Source of the DNA: Lentibacillus populi
Lineage (GTDB): Bacteria; Bacillota; Bacilli; Bacillales; Amphibacillaceae
Direction: 5' to 3'
DNA length: 64,000 nucleotides
NCBI GenBank assembly: GCA_014642895.1
Contig: BMJD01000011.1
Location: forward strand, 39,593-103,592
A program made the translations under genes and the position numbers. The notes beneath the pieces are model-generated. The model saw nothing but the letters and a program-made list of their open reading frames with translations, searched no databases and was not told the origin of the DNA. Shown piece after piece: positions 46,101 to 54,620 of this stretch (position 1 is the stretch's first letter; every line of letters begins with the position of its first letter).

Positions 46101-47606
46101 TTGTCGCGCAGCACGGAATTTCCCATCTGAACTTGTTACATTATTTGGATGTAAAAAAGCATGATACATGGATGTGTAAAAGATTGTCTTATTCTCTTCG
46201 TTGTCATCCTTAATTTCGACTTTGTTTAACAAGTCACTCCATGCACCTCTTGCTACTTTATGCTGTGTATCAAAATCCCACCCTGCAGCAACATTTTCAC
46301 GTTCAGCTTTTGCTTGATCCACACTGATCGTTGATATTCCAACTTTTGCTTGAACCTCTTTATTTTCCGTTGTATCAAAATTCACCCATGCACCACTATT
46401 AGGGCCGGAACGTTGTAGTTCTTTTCCTGTGGTTTCATCTGACCACGAGGTGAAGGAATCAAAATCATGATCAAACTGGATAGAATAATAAATCTTGTAA
46501 TAGCCATGTCCACACACATTTTTTGACTGAACCATACCTGAAATTTCATTATTATTCTCGATAGTAAGATTTGCGTCTATCATTCCAGCATAGGAGTTTG
46601 CAAGATCAATAAGCACGGATCCATCTTTCTCTGATTCTGGAAACGTGTACCGATGGAAGCCGACATTACCTGAAGTAGTCAATTCGGTTTCTATACCTGA
46701 CGCCAGTTTAACTCCATAATACCCTGGAGAAGCTTGCTCACTATTTTTATCATATTTTTGTTTATATTCATTACTGTCTTTGGTAAATGACCGGGTTTGC
46801 GGCATCATCAAAATATTTCCGCCTGACCCGCTGCAGCCTACACCACTAAACCGTAAATGGGAAAATCCTTTTAAGTATTTATCTTGATAATAGTAGCCGC
46901 TAAAAGCCCCACCATCACTGTCGGGACCTAGTGAGACGAGTCCAAAAGGTGTGGTCGCACCAGGATTTGTTTGCCCGTTATCGCCCAGCGTATTGATGAA
47001 CGGATCCACGTAGTCAACAGGATCCAAATTAGTCGGAGGTTCAGAAGGAATCTCTCCATCCTTCACTCCAAACACCTCAAATTCGTAAATACGCGCCGTG
47101 TGATTATCATAAGCACCTTTGTCAATTAACAATCTTACATATCGCGCGGAAAAAGCTGGTACATAACGATCGACAATGGTTTGTACATTATCTTTTACGA
47201 CATCTACATCTGTCCAATTTTCACCGTCATTACTTTTTTGCAGCCGGAAATTCTTTGTATTCCGGAATGGATACCCGCCAGACTCTCCAATCCCGGCATT
47301 CTTGACGACCCATTCATTAATGGTATAAACCTGCCCGAGATCCAGTTCCAGCCATTTATCCGTAGCGCCAGAGTTATCACACCACTTTGTGTCCATCTTT
47401 CCGTCCACTGCGTATGCTCCTGCCTCTTTCTCATTACATTGGCTGCTTGCTTTTACCTCAGCATTTAATGCGACATTCGAGGTATCTGTTGTTTGCTGAG
47501 CCGGGGATGTTTCCGCCTTTATGGTATTGGTGCCTGAAAAAAGCGGCGTCACCAACGAAGATAAGATCAGTCCTGTCATGGCGATCGCCATTATTTTTTT
47601 TCGCAT
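43188..47606 (-). CDS. Secreted GH92-family alpha-mannosidase-like multidomain protein
   Basis: 1472-aa exported enzyme. After a signal peptide come an F5/8-type C (discoidin/CBM32-like) domain (about 45-180), a GH92 catalytic region (about 200-945; VDYVDPFINTLGD, HPNNVTSSDGKF, GWTTWDDFRKYSLY, YLLSMDDDAGAMSSWFIYSAMG), a jelly-roll-like module (930-1090), an FN3-like module (1105-1165), a third module (1175-1260), a Pro/Glu linker, and a C-terminal carbohydrate-binding-like domain. The motif usually written GNEDxGQMSAW is SMDDDAGAMSSW here, so the catalytic details may differ. The three modules recur in the phosphoesterase 46 nt upstream. Substrate probably alpha-mannosides. Confidence 0.88.
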   Translation of the reverse strand: MRKKIMAIAMTGLILSSLVTPLFSGTNTIKAETSPAQQTTDTSNVALNAEVKASSQCNEKEAGAYAVDGKMDTKWCDNSGATDKWLELDLGQVYTINEWVVKNAGIGESGGYPFRNTKNFRLQKSNDGENWTDVDVVKDNVQTIVDRYVPAFSARYVRLLIDKGAYDNHTARIYEFEVFGVKDGEIPSEPPTNLDPVDYVDPFINTLGDNGQTNPGATTPFGLVSLGPDSDGGAFSGYYYQDKYLKGFSHLRFSGVGCSGSGGNILMMPQTRSFTKDSNEYKQKYDKNSEQASPGYYGVKLASGIETELTTSGNVGFHRYTFPESEKDGSVLIDLANSYAGMIDANLTIENNNEISGMVQSKNVCGHGYYKIYYSIQFDHDFDSFTSWSDETTGKELQRSGPNSGAWVNFDTTENKEVQAKVGISTISVDQAKAERENVAAGWDFDTQHKVARGAWSDLLNKVEIKDDNEENKTIFYTSMYHAFLHPNNVTSSDGKFRAARQENTVRQTSGIGEDFEYYNGWTTWDDFRKYSLYSILEPKKYENMVKSMIDVYRTRGSYVQWGEGYWPSPTVRNEFNGSAILDAYAKGFDFTDEEVNTALHGMAVDTDNYAVNENEISGKLEKAYSAYYPMKLAELIGDKKTYETYKDITLSYKDLWNAEQVDENGKERGFFTPNGKNVNKNDIKTVNKYAYQGNLWTYRWFVPHDVNGLAELMGGDREMAKDLQYFFKIDEYMAVNEPDIHVPYLFNYLRMPYLTQYYAREYTTEVVTQKYHNHGLYTYPMESRVYRDDPEGYLLSMDDDAGAMSSWFIYSAMGLFPGNPGDPYYLIGSPIFDELTLHLDNGKTFTVRANNVSSENRFIQSAQFNGSNFNQAWISYDDLMAGGTLEFEMSPDPNPKWGSAKKAAPPVTDFTKEIDNKIARNELIQEESIWKYFDKGKYPGDGWTALDFNDSSWSSGQAMLGYDKYDNVKTEVSYGPDIDNKYPTTYFRKTFEVEDVESIMGLDANLIRDDGAVVYLNGHEVIRTNMPDGDVNYDTYANATVNDERDNNGYLIDPSYLVDGQNIITVEVHQANATSSDIAFDFSLEAVRKMTVPDAPSNPVVDDKKNTFGWKEVPGYGQVEDYEYSTDGGTTWHAATGNPQTIGPVAYEAGQVQVRVKANESKNQAHGRALVSDQPYTIDMLWEVYDLDVEVEREGNMKVNVTGKLKGDYDDAAVVVFQLMNGSEKAWMTNTVPVKNGDFEIAQLFNVNASKYKINVYLVDDYNGNIYDSQWLAKPFAPQPEPFPGINPDPEPTDPEEGEEEEPYPEPLPIPDDDADNNEPPGQSDSTIEFESRNEWSSDVNTFNNGPLKTEANNGGVVVANTFDGAWLAFKDIDFGKEGKNQITLEYAAPTSRVPKGSYLEFRLGAKDGELIGKAELANTASGWGTYQTTTVSLLKKVTGVNDLFVIMKGDTNPDQPYIGNFDRFTLDYEK

Positions 47607-47652
47607 TGCCGTTTTACCCTCCCAGTTTTAGAGTTTCCCTGCAAGTCGTTAC

Positions 47653-50600
47653 CTACTTCAGTACGATTGGCCCAGCTAACGATTGCGGAAGATCAAGGTC
47701 ACTATTGAACCTGTCAAATACAAATGCTTTTACCTTGTAGTTCTTCCCGTGCACATTAAAATATTGTGAAATTTCCGTTTGCTCCTCCTCTAGAGGTATC
47801 GCATTAATGAGCAGCGGCGTATTGCCTGCAAAAAGCTCTATGACGAGGTAAGCATCCTTGCTATATTCCGCTTGTTTATCAATTTCGATATCGACAACAA
47901 GTTTATCATCGTGCTTGATAGTCCCGTTCAGTTCAAAAGTCTCATTTACCTGATTTTTTGTATAAGCATTAGGCGCTTTCAAAATCATGCCAGCCTGATT
48001 GTTCATTTCTGCACTTGCTTTAATCCGAACCTGAACATGCCCTTTTGGAATATCCCGGTTACCTACTGGCTGTGGATTAGCAGTAACCGTCTTCCAGGTT
48101 TCTCCGTTATCAACGCTGTATTCGTAAGCTGACAATTTCTCATACCCTGGTACATTGGTCCATCCAAACGTGTTATATCCATCATCTGTAACTGGTTTGG
48201 TTGGTGCTGCCGGAGGAATATCTTTGGTAGATACGACCGTTCCTTCCGAATTATCTCTTTTATCAACCGCCTTCACAACAAATTGATAGTTTTTGCCATT
48301 TTCCGCGTCTTTCACAGTATATTGATAGCTTTTTTGGTCTTCTTCAACCGGTACATATGCACTCCAATTTTTCCCTAGACGGCCTTCCTTTTCGTAAATA
48401 CGGAAGCCGCGGACCGGATCGCTGTCTTTCTTAGCTTCTTCAGGTTTTTTCCAATTCAGTACAATTTGACCGTTACCATTCCGTACAGCTGTTAACCCAT
48501 CGACTGGTTCAGGCGTTTTGTCATTTCTTACGATCGTGTAATGATCAAACGACTCTTTCTCACCAGATCTGTATGAATCGATTGTCAAACTATTTTCCGT
48601 CATTTTTACCCCGGAAAAAACTGGCTTGTACGGTTGTTCATATTTGGCGGCATAATATTTATCCACATCTTCCCGTACATCGTAATACTTTGTTCCAGCG
48701 GCGTTATTGACGATATACATCGTTCCATCAGGATTGATCACATTGCCATTCTCATCCGCTTCAATATCTGTAACCGGCTTATCATTGTACATTTGGTGTG
48801 AACGCATAAATGTATGATCATGACCTTGCAGAACAACATCAATACCAAGTTCATCAAAAACCGGATAAAGCATTTCCCTTAATTCGAAAATATCTTCATC
48901 TGCCGAATGACCGCCAACCGAGTAGATTGCTTTATGGATGGAAACGATTTTCCATTTCTTATCCGTCTTGGCTACTTCATGTTTGAGCCATTCAATTTGC
49001 TGGTTAAAGGATTCCCTTTGCCGGTCATCCCAGCCCATATCCATTGTGTTTAACACCATAAAATGAGCATCTCCATAATCAAAAGAATAGACACTGCCAG
49101 GTGGTAATGGATTATCAATAGCATCATTTGGATAATGGAAATGATAATGAAAATTGTTATGGTACGGTCCTTCATGGTTACCGACTGCCGCCATTACAGG
49201 CAGATCCATTAATAATTCCTGTGGTTTTGCAAAATAATCCAGCCATTGGTGCTCCATTGCACCGGCATCGACCTGATCACCACCCATGATTAAGAATTTG
49301 GAGTCAGGGAAGAACTGCAACCCTTGTCCCAGTGTATCCGCCCAAACTTCGTAATCATGTGTATTTGCTCCTTGTGAATCGGTCATATATAAAAATTCAA
49401 ACTCGCTCTCATCCTTTGCCTCTGTGATAAATTCACCAATCTCACTCCAATTCCCTTCACTTCCAAGACGATACTCATAGGAAGTGCCTGGTTCAAGCCC
49501 TTCAACAAGTACTTTATGACTGGAAAAGGTACCATTTTGCGAATTTGTGACTTTTAAATCCAATACTTGTGAATCCCCTGTAAAGCGCAGCACCTCTTTG
49601 GAATCGAAACCAGACCCAGCCGGGACAACTTCGACGATACTATCTAATACATTGTCCGGTGCATTCTCGGGGTGTTCATGGTTTGTGTACCACGCGAAGG
49701 AACGTTGTGTTTTGGCATCTCCGTAAAGCGACATTGCAATAGCAATTGGCGAATAATCTTCCCATTCCGAGTAATTCTCTGGTGTAAATTGAAAACCATT
49801 TATCACTTCACCATCACTATTTTCCACACTGTCTTTTCCATCGTAAGCAATAGTGACATGTTGATTTGGGGCAATGGGATCTTCCAGCTTCACATGAAGT
49901 ATCGATGAATCCGTCTTATCCAGCTCCACGTTTTCCACTGCATTTTGCTGATCGCCGGCATTTACGGTTAGATGATCAGGGAAATTTGATGGTATCGCAG
50001 CAAGAGGTTTTACAAACTCAACCTCTATCGTTTGACCATTTCCCAGGACAGTTCCACTAATAGGGCCATTATAGCCGGAAGGTAAGAACAATGCCTCCTC
50101 AGGAACTATTTCTTTTTCCACGCTGGGGCTTGACCAGCTTAGGTGAAGATTAGACCCGCCATGATCCTCAAAATATTCCATTTTAATATCATATTCCCTG
50201 CCCGCTTCGAGCTGTATTGGTGAACTGGTTTGCTCTACGTCCCAGTCATTTACCCAATGGTCAATTACCAGCTGATCATCGATCCATAAACGAAATCCGT
50301 TGTCGCCAATCATGGAAAACGTATATTCCTCGGTGAATTCCGGTACAAGTTGACCCGTAAAATCAATACTTGCATCATCTGCCCTGCCGGTATGCTTTTG
50401 CAGAACAGGGTCAAGATTGCCAAAATCAACGTTTGGTTCAACGGCAGTTGACTTCCAATCTACTTTATCAAAATTATTATCTCCTGAATTCGTGAAGTAT
50501 TCAGCGAGTAATCCATTATTTTTACCTGGTTCTATTGTGGAGCCTTCAAGCGCTAATGAAAAGAAGGTATCTGAGCTGGTTTGATTGATCTGATGTACCT

Positions 50601-51186
50601 CTACCGCCACAACATTTTTGCCATCAACAAGGATAGAAGGATCAATATCAAATTCATATTCATTACGCTCATCATTGACTGTATTAGCGGCTAATGTATC
50701 GTAAGAAATGGTGCTCTCCTGTGGCATATTCGAGCGGAATACTTCCTGTCCGTTCACATAAATAACTGCACCATCATCGCGAACTAATGTAGCTTTTAAC
50801 TGTTTAAAGGCATCAGCACCTTTTAGTTCAAATTCTTTTCGAAAATAAGTAGTAATATGCTTTTTCCCCGAGTCATTTCCAAACCCGGTAACCGTGTTTA
50901 ACCCCTTGTTATCACGGCCATACCCTAAAGGTGCCAATCCAGTTTTCCAGCTGCTATCATCATAATCAATACTTGCCCAATCTGATCCTTGATTCGATCC
51001 ATCATCGAGATAATTCCATTCCACTTTATTTGCATCCTGAAAGATACTATTAAACTCATCTACAGCCGAAGAGGATCGATCCTCTGCCAGTGGCTGTCCC
51101 AAGATAAAAAAAAGAAAGCATACAACTGTAACCAGCCCTGCTATCGTTAGTTTGCCAGCTAACGTAAACCGATTCTTTTCCAACAT
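47653..51186 (-). CDS. Secreted purple-acid-phosphatase-type metallophosphoesterase, multidomain
   Basis: 1177-aa exported protein with an N-terminal signal or anchor (LTIAGLVTVVCFLFFILG). Order: jelly-roll-like module (about 50-215), PA14 domain (224-365), Ig-like domain, FN3-like purple-acid-phosphatase N-domain, then a metallophosphoesterase core with the metal ligands MTDSQ (about 602), GGDQ (634), GNHE (668), SIHKAIYS (748) and GHDH (789). After it come FN3 repeats and two modules shared with the GH92 protein. GGAGGGG precedes the ATG. A Pho-box-like array lies 135-193 nt upstream. It heads the operon with GH92. Phosphomonoesterase or phosphodiesterase cannot be decided. Confidence 0.88.
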   Translation of the reverse strand: MLEKNRFTLAGKLTIAGLVTVVCFLFFILGQPLAEDRSSSAVDEFNSIFQDANKVEWNYLDDGSNQGSDWASIDYDDSSWKTGLAPLGYGRDNKGLNTVTGFGNDSGKKHITTYFRKEFELKGADAFKQLKATLVRDDGAVIYVNGQEVFRSNMPQESTISYDTLAANTVNDERNEYEFDIDPSILVDGKNVVAVEVHQINQTSSDTFFSLALEGSTIEPGKNNGLLAEYFTNSGDNNFDKVDWKSTAVEPNVDFGNLDPVLQKHTGRADDASIDFTGQLVPEFTEEYTFSMIGDNGFRLWIDDQLVIDHWVNDWDVEQTSSPIQLEAGREYDIKMEYFEDHGGSNLHLSWSSPSVEKEIVPEEALFLPSGYNGPISGTVLGNGQTIEVEFVKPLAAIPSNFPDHLTVNAGDQQNAVENVELDKTDSSILHVKLEDPIAPNQHVTIAYDGKDSVENSDGEVINGFQFTPENYSEWEDYSPIAIAMSLYGDAKTQRSFAWYTNHEHPENAPDNVLDSIVEVVPAGSGFDSKEVLRFTGDSQVLDLKVTNSQNGTFSSHKVLVEGLEPGTSYEYRLGSEGNWSEIGEFITEAKDESEFEFLYMTDSQGANTHDYEVWADTLGQGLQFFPDSKFLIMGGDQVDAGAMEHQWLDYFAKPQELLMDLPVMAAVGNHEGPYHNNFHYHFHYPNDAIDNPLPPGSVYSFDYGDAHFMVLNTMDMGWDDRQRESFNQQIEWLKHEVAKTDKKWKIVSIHKAIYSVGGHSADEDIFELREMLYPVFDELGIDVVLQGHDHTFMRSHQMYNDKPVTDIEADENGNVINPDGTMYIVNNAAGTKYYDVREDVDKYYAAKYEQPYKPVFSGVKMTENSLTIDSYRSGEKESFDHYTIVRNDKTPEPVDGLTAVRNGNGQIVLNWKKPEEAKKDSDPVRGFRIYEKEGRLGKNWSAYVPVEEDQKSYQYTVKDAENGKNYQFVVKAVDKRDNSEGTVVSTKDIPPAAPTKPVTDDGYNTFGWTNVPGYEKLSAYEYSVDNGETWKTVTANPQPVGNRDIPKGHVQVRIKASAEMNNQAGMILKAPNAYTKNQVNETFELNGTIKHDDKLVVDIEIDKQAEYSKDAYLVIELFAGNTPLLINAIPLEEEQTEISQYFNVHGKNYKVKAFVFDRFNSDLDLPQSLAGPIVLK

Positions 51187-51693
51187 ATTCCCCTCCTTTG
51201 ATTTGCAATTAACTGTATATCCGCCCTAAACAGCTGTCTTTTTTCGGTATATCACTCCCTTAATCTACAAAACTATGGATTTTTCGATATTTTCCACAAC
51301 AACCAATTTTACCGAATAATTGTTAACTGCTTTTAAATTTACTGTTAAAAATGATCGTTTTTTGTAAATTTAATGTAACATTTGAAAAACATATCCATAG
51401 TCCAGTGTCTTTGTTTCGCTCCGATCCCATTCTATTTTCATCAACGTTCCCGGGAATCCCTTGTTAACCTGAACTTTTTCTTTTTTAGTGAGTGCTTAAC
51501 CCTGATAAAGAACCCAGCGAAAACATATGATACCGGACATTTTCCTTTCAAAAAGCGGGGATGGCAGATCTCATTGGATTACATGTTGTCATAATTTGTA
51601 ACAATTTTTACTTAATTTGTAGTCTCTATCTAATCTCACAATCTATTTATTAGTAGCTGGTAATCAAAAATACACATCGAGGGAGAGTACATA
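51187..51693. other. Promoter region between the phosphoesterase operon and the NlpC/P60 remnant
   Basis: 507 very AT-rich bases. Besides the Pho-box-like array and -10 listed next, I see no open frame with protein-like composition. The promoter for the plus-strand remnant should lie in the last 100 bases. Confidence 0.45.
51306..51379 (-). promoter_or_regulatory. Pho-box-like direct repeats and -10 of the phosphoesterase-GH92 operon
   Basis: On the minus strand TTAACA-like hexamers occur at 51374-51379 (GTTACA), 51363-51368 (TTTACA), 51343-51348 (TTAACA), 51332-51337 (TTTAAA) and 51321-51326 (TTAACA). Intervals are 11, 20, 11 and 11 bp, as in PhoP binding sites. A -10 element TAAAAT (51306-51311) follows 9 nt later. 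This places the repeats upstream of about -20, the position for PhoP activation. Confidence 0.6.
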
Positions 51694-51994
51694 ATGTTAA
51701 ACGGGAACAATTCTTTAAAAAAGTATATTGTATCTACAGGTTTTGTTACGTCACTCGCGTTTACGCCGGTAGTCGCTGGAAGTGTTTTTGCTCATGGTGC
51801 AGCACCAAATGAGCCAAATGATAGTACAAGCCATGACAATACAACCGTATAAAGACGGTGTACCTCACAGCGGTATTTATAATGGAAACAAGCAAATGAT
51901 TCATGCTGGTACAGAGGAAACAGGTGTAGAAATCACATCTCTGGATAACAGCTACTGGCAAAGTCATTATATTGGCGCAAAATCGTTTCAATAA
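51694..51994 (+). pseudogene. NlpC/P60 cell-wall peptidase gene with an internal deletion
   Basis: The first frame (51694-51852) encodes a signal peptide (LKKYIVSTGFVTSLAFTPVV, AHGAAP after cleavage) and stops after 52 codons. The next frame then encodes YKDGVPHSGIYNGNKQMIHAG, ending SSYWQ-like SYWQSHYIGAKSFQ. That is the last third of an NlpC/P60 domain with its catalytic His (HSGIY). The catalytic Cys and any SH3 or LysM part are absent, so most of the gene has been deleted. GGGAGA precedes the ATG, and a terminator follows. The 52-aa secreted peptide could still be made. Confidence 0.7.
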
Positions 51995-52018
51995 ATAGTT
52001 CCTATAATTCTATATAAT

Positions 52019-52066
52019 ACCTTCCAGTTGAATTTTTGTGCAGTACTTTTCAACAGGAAGGTTTTT
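52019..52066 (+). terminator. Terminator after the NlpC/P60 remnant
   Basis: ACCTTCC-GTTGAA pairs with TTCAAC-GGAAGGT around an A-A mismatch, followed by TTTTT. Confidence 0.6.
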
Positions 52067-52191
52067 TATGAGTCCCATGCCAAGTCACACCATAATTCGG
52101 TTAAAAGTATTAGCATTTATGGTGATATGGGTAAAATAATGAGTAGAAGAACCTGGATGTATACGGAGATTCAGGAAGCGTTGATTTGATA

Positions 52192-52222
52192 GAAAAAGGG
52201 AGCTGTTGTAGCTCTCTTTTTC
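52192..52222. terminator. Rho-independent terminator-like hairpin
   Basis: GAAAAAGGGAGCT and AGCTCTCTTTTTC form a 13-bp stem (one G-T) with a 5-nt loop. No intact gene precedes it; a short frame at 52138 (SRRTWMYTEIQEALI) may be a scrap of a transposase. Confidence 0.5.
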
Positions 52223-52304
52223 CTTTAATGATTTTCCATGTAGAAGTTACCCAAAGCCAGAAAAGCAATAGACCATCATAGCTTTTCAATTACACTATTT
52301 TATC

Positions 52305-52758
52305 CTATTGCTTTTTTGTTTTGGCAATTTCAACGTTGTCAATTGATTGAGGGGGCTGTTCCATCCACCCATGTTCGATTAAAATATTAGCACCATCTTC
52401 TGCGTATTGAATACTTTCCGCCAAGAGACGCAAGTATTTTGTTCCTATATCACGTCTTGCAGCTGTCCCTAAAGCGGTTCCGTAGTAACCAGAAGAAGCA
52501 CCCGTTAACAATGATACTTGAAACATCATTAACTTATCGGAAAAAGGTGGTGTTGTAGAGTTTAAAACCTCTGAATCCCACGTTGCCGATTCGGTGATAT
52601 TTTCCTCTGACATTGTATGAGAAAACAACTCTACGACTTTATTAGCAATTTTCACCCCCCGAACCATGTAATTCCGTACCGTTTGTAATCCAGCCGTTTG
52701 TCCAAAGCCAAGCAATAAAGCCTTTCCTATGCCGTTGCGTTGTAAATCATTATACAGG
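52305..52758 (-). pseudogene. DUF3231-family protein, 5'-truncated
   Basis: About 150 codons match the C-terminal half of DUF3231 proteins (spore-coat-associated, normally near 330 aa and duplicated): LYNDLQRNGIGKALLLGFGQ, VRNYMVRGVKIANKVVELF, and SYYGTALGTAARRD-like GYYGTALGTAARRDIGTKYL. The reading frame opens only inside the terminator of the upstream gene, so no real start exists and the N-terminal half is missing. Probably a deletion fused the end of this gene to the exporter operon terminator. Confidence 0.75.
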
Positions 52759-52761
52759 TAC

Positions 52762-52796
52762 AAAAAGGTGCCTCCCCTCATCAGGGGCAGCACCTT
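52762..52796 (-). terminator. Terminator of the MMPL exporter operon
   Basis: AAGGTGC and GCACCTT enclose CCCCT/AGGGG; on the minus strand the stem is followed by TTTTTG. It starts 11 nt after the stop codon of the repeat-rich protein gene. Confidence 0.8.
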
Positions 52797-52806
52797 CATT
52801 CACTCT

Positions 52807-54618
52807 TTATGAAAATAAATCCTTAAAACGAGCCCAGATTCCTTTTTCCTCCTTTTTCGGCTCCTCCGTTGTCTCCGGTTCTTCATATTTAATGCTCTCC
52901 GTTTTCAAGACAAATTGTACCGAATTGACATTCTCGTTTTTAGCGGAAACAAAGGATACAGCATCGAAATCGGATTTGTCATATTCGTCCATCATTTGAT
53001 CGATTTCCTCTGTCATTTCTTTAGGGATATCTTTCGTGGATTGATGCAATTCCGTTGTGCCATCGTGAAGTTCACCAACACCATTTTCCAATTCTCCAGT
53101 GCCTTCAGACAGTTCTCCAATTCCATTGTGCAAGTCCTGATAAGAACTGGCTAATTGGCCAACTCCCTCCGTATAATCCACTAAACCCGCGTGAAATGTT
53201 TTATAGTTGGCAGACAAACTGGCTATTCCTTCCTGCAATTGAGCAAAGCCTTCCATGCTATCCATGTTTTCCAGAGAAGATGAAAGCCCGTTCGCCATGG
53301 CATCCAAATTATTAGCCATTTCAGTGAGTCCATCAATTGTTTTCCCTAATGTTGTATCTACTGCAGCAAAACCTTGTTTCACCTCAGCGTAAGTTCCTTT
53401 TGCAGTTTGTGCAGCTTTATAGGTTTCCAGGAGTTTCCTAACTACTTTTGGATCTGCATTACTTTTTTCCAATTTATCCATTTCTTCCTTTGTAACATCT
53501 GCAGGAATAGCGGTTATTGCCGCATCCAGTGCATCGTAAGCTTTCTTATAATTCTGTTTTAGGGTTACTAACCCATCTGCAGTTTCGTGTAAACCACCAG
53601 AGACCTCAGTAAGTCCTTTGACTAACTCATTAATCCCGCTTAGATCCGTCCCTTCCGCATTACTAAGGGATTTACTCAACGTAGCAAGAGCCTCTTCAAT
53701 GTTTTTGGACCCATCCACCAATTCAGATGAAGATCCATCAAGTTCGGAAATCCCATTTTTGTACTGCTCGGAACCTTCATGTAAGCCCGCGACACCGTTA
53801 TTCAATTCAGAAACTCCATTATTCAGTTCTCCCACACCATCGTTTATTTCAGCAATGGCACCTGTCAGGGATTTCATGTCACCTGTCATTTCATCGGCAT
53901 CTGGTGCATCCACAGACATTGTTGAGGGGGCACCTGAGATGTTGATGCCGTCTAACTCAAATTCATCTACATCCGCTTCCACAACCAGCTCTTCTTCATT
54001 TTCAGGCATCACGGTAAATGTCACTTGTTTATCCTTTCCAGAATTAGCGACCATTCCGTCTTCCGCCTTGATGTTGCTGGCGATTTCCGTGTTGAGCGTA
54101 AGGGAGATTTGCAATAAATAGTTTTTGAAAAAAGCCGGATTAACCTTCTCATTAGCTGACGTCTTTATCCGAATTTCCACATGACCCTCTTTTCCAGCCA
54201 GGTCTTCTGGAGAAATCTCCTTTCCGTCTAAAAAGTACGAAATCGCAATATCCCATGGTAAGGCGGCATCATTCATATTCCCCTGATAATAAAACTTCCC
54301 TTCAGGTGCTGTAACCTGTACCGTATTGTCAGTTTGTTTCATTTCTGATAAATCGGTTAAGTTCTTCAGGCTTGAATAATTACCGTAATCAACAACTTTT
54401 CCTGCTTTGGTAACGTCCAGCGTGTTCACAACATAAATTTCTTCCCTGTCACCATTGGCACCAAGTGTTGCATATACCACTTCATCTTTTGACGAAACTT
54501 CCCCATCCTTCTTGGCTGCAGCTTCCTTTGTCTCGCTGTCATTTGCAGAAGCAGTTACAAGAAATGACGGCGAAACAAGGATAACAGCCGCTAAGACAAG
54601 TAATATTTTTCTCCTCAT
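52807..54618 (-). CDS. Exported repeat-rich protein, partner of the MMPL exporter (YhgE-like)
   Basis: About 603 aa. A signal peptide (ILLVLAAVILVSPSFLVTAS) leads an extracellular region with a beta-rich N-terminal domain (residues 40-235). A long helical region follows (240-540) with hendecad-type repeats of the GxxELxxGxxEL kind (GVGELNNGVSELNNGVAGLHEG), as in YhgE/Pip-like proteins. The C-terminus (KGIWARFKDLFS) is amphipathic with no second transmembrane segment. The MMPL gene's TGA overlaps the start region (AAATGATGATG), giving coupling; ATG 54618 fits AAGGAG at 8 nt. Likely an external periplasm-like adaptor or substrate-handling subunit of the RND exporter; function not established. 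Confidence 0.82.
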   Translation of the reverse strand: MRRKILLVLAAVILVSPSFLVTASANDSETKEAAAKKDGEVSSKDEVVYATLGANGDREEIYVVNTLDVTKAGKVVDYGNYSSLKNLTDLSEMKQTDNTVQVTAPEGKFYYQGNMNDAALPWDIAISYFLDGKEISPEDLAGKEGHVEIRIKTSANEKVNPAFFKNYLLQISLTLNTEIASNIKAEDGMVANSGKDKQVTFTVMPENEEELVVEADVDEFELDGINISGAPSTMSVDAPDADEMTGDMKSLTGAIAEINDGVGELNNGVSELNNGVAGLHEGSEQYKNGISELDGSSSELVDGSKNIEEALATLSKSLSNAEGTDLSGINELVKGLTEVSGGLHETADGLVTLKQNYKKAYDALDAAITAIPADVTKEEMDKLEKSNADPKVVRKLLETYKAAQTAKGTYAEVKQGFAAVDTTLGKTIDGLTEMANNLDAMANGLSSSLENMDSMEGFAQLQEGIASLSANYKTFHAGLVDYTEGVGQLASSYQDLHNGIGELSEGTGELENGVGELHDGTTELHQSTKDIPKEMTEEIDQMMDEYDKSDFDAVSFVSAKNENVNSVQFVLKTESIKYEEPETTEEPKKEEKGIWARFKDLFS

Positions 54619-54620
54619 CA

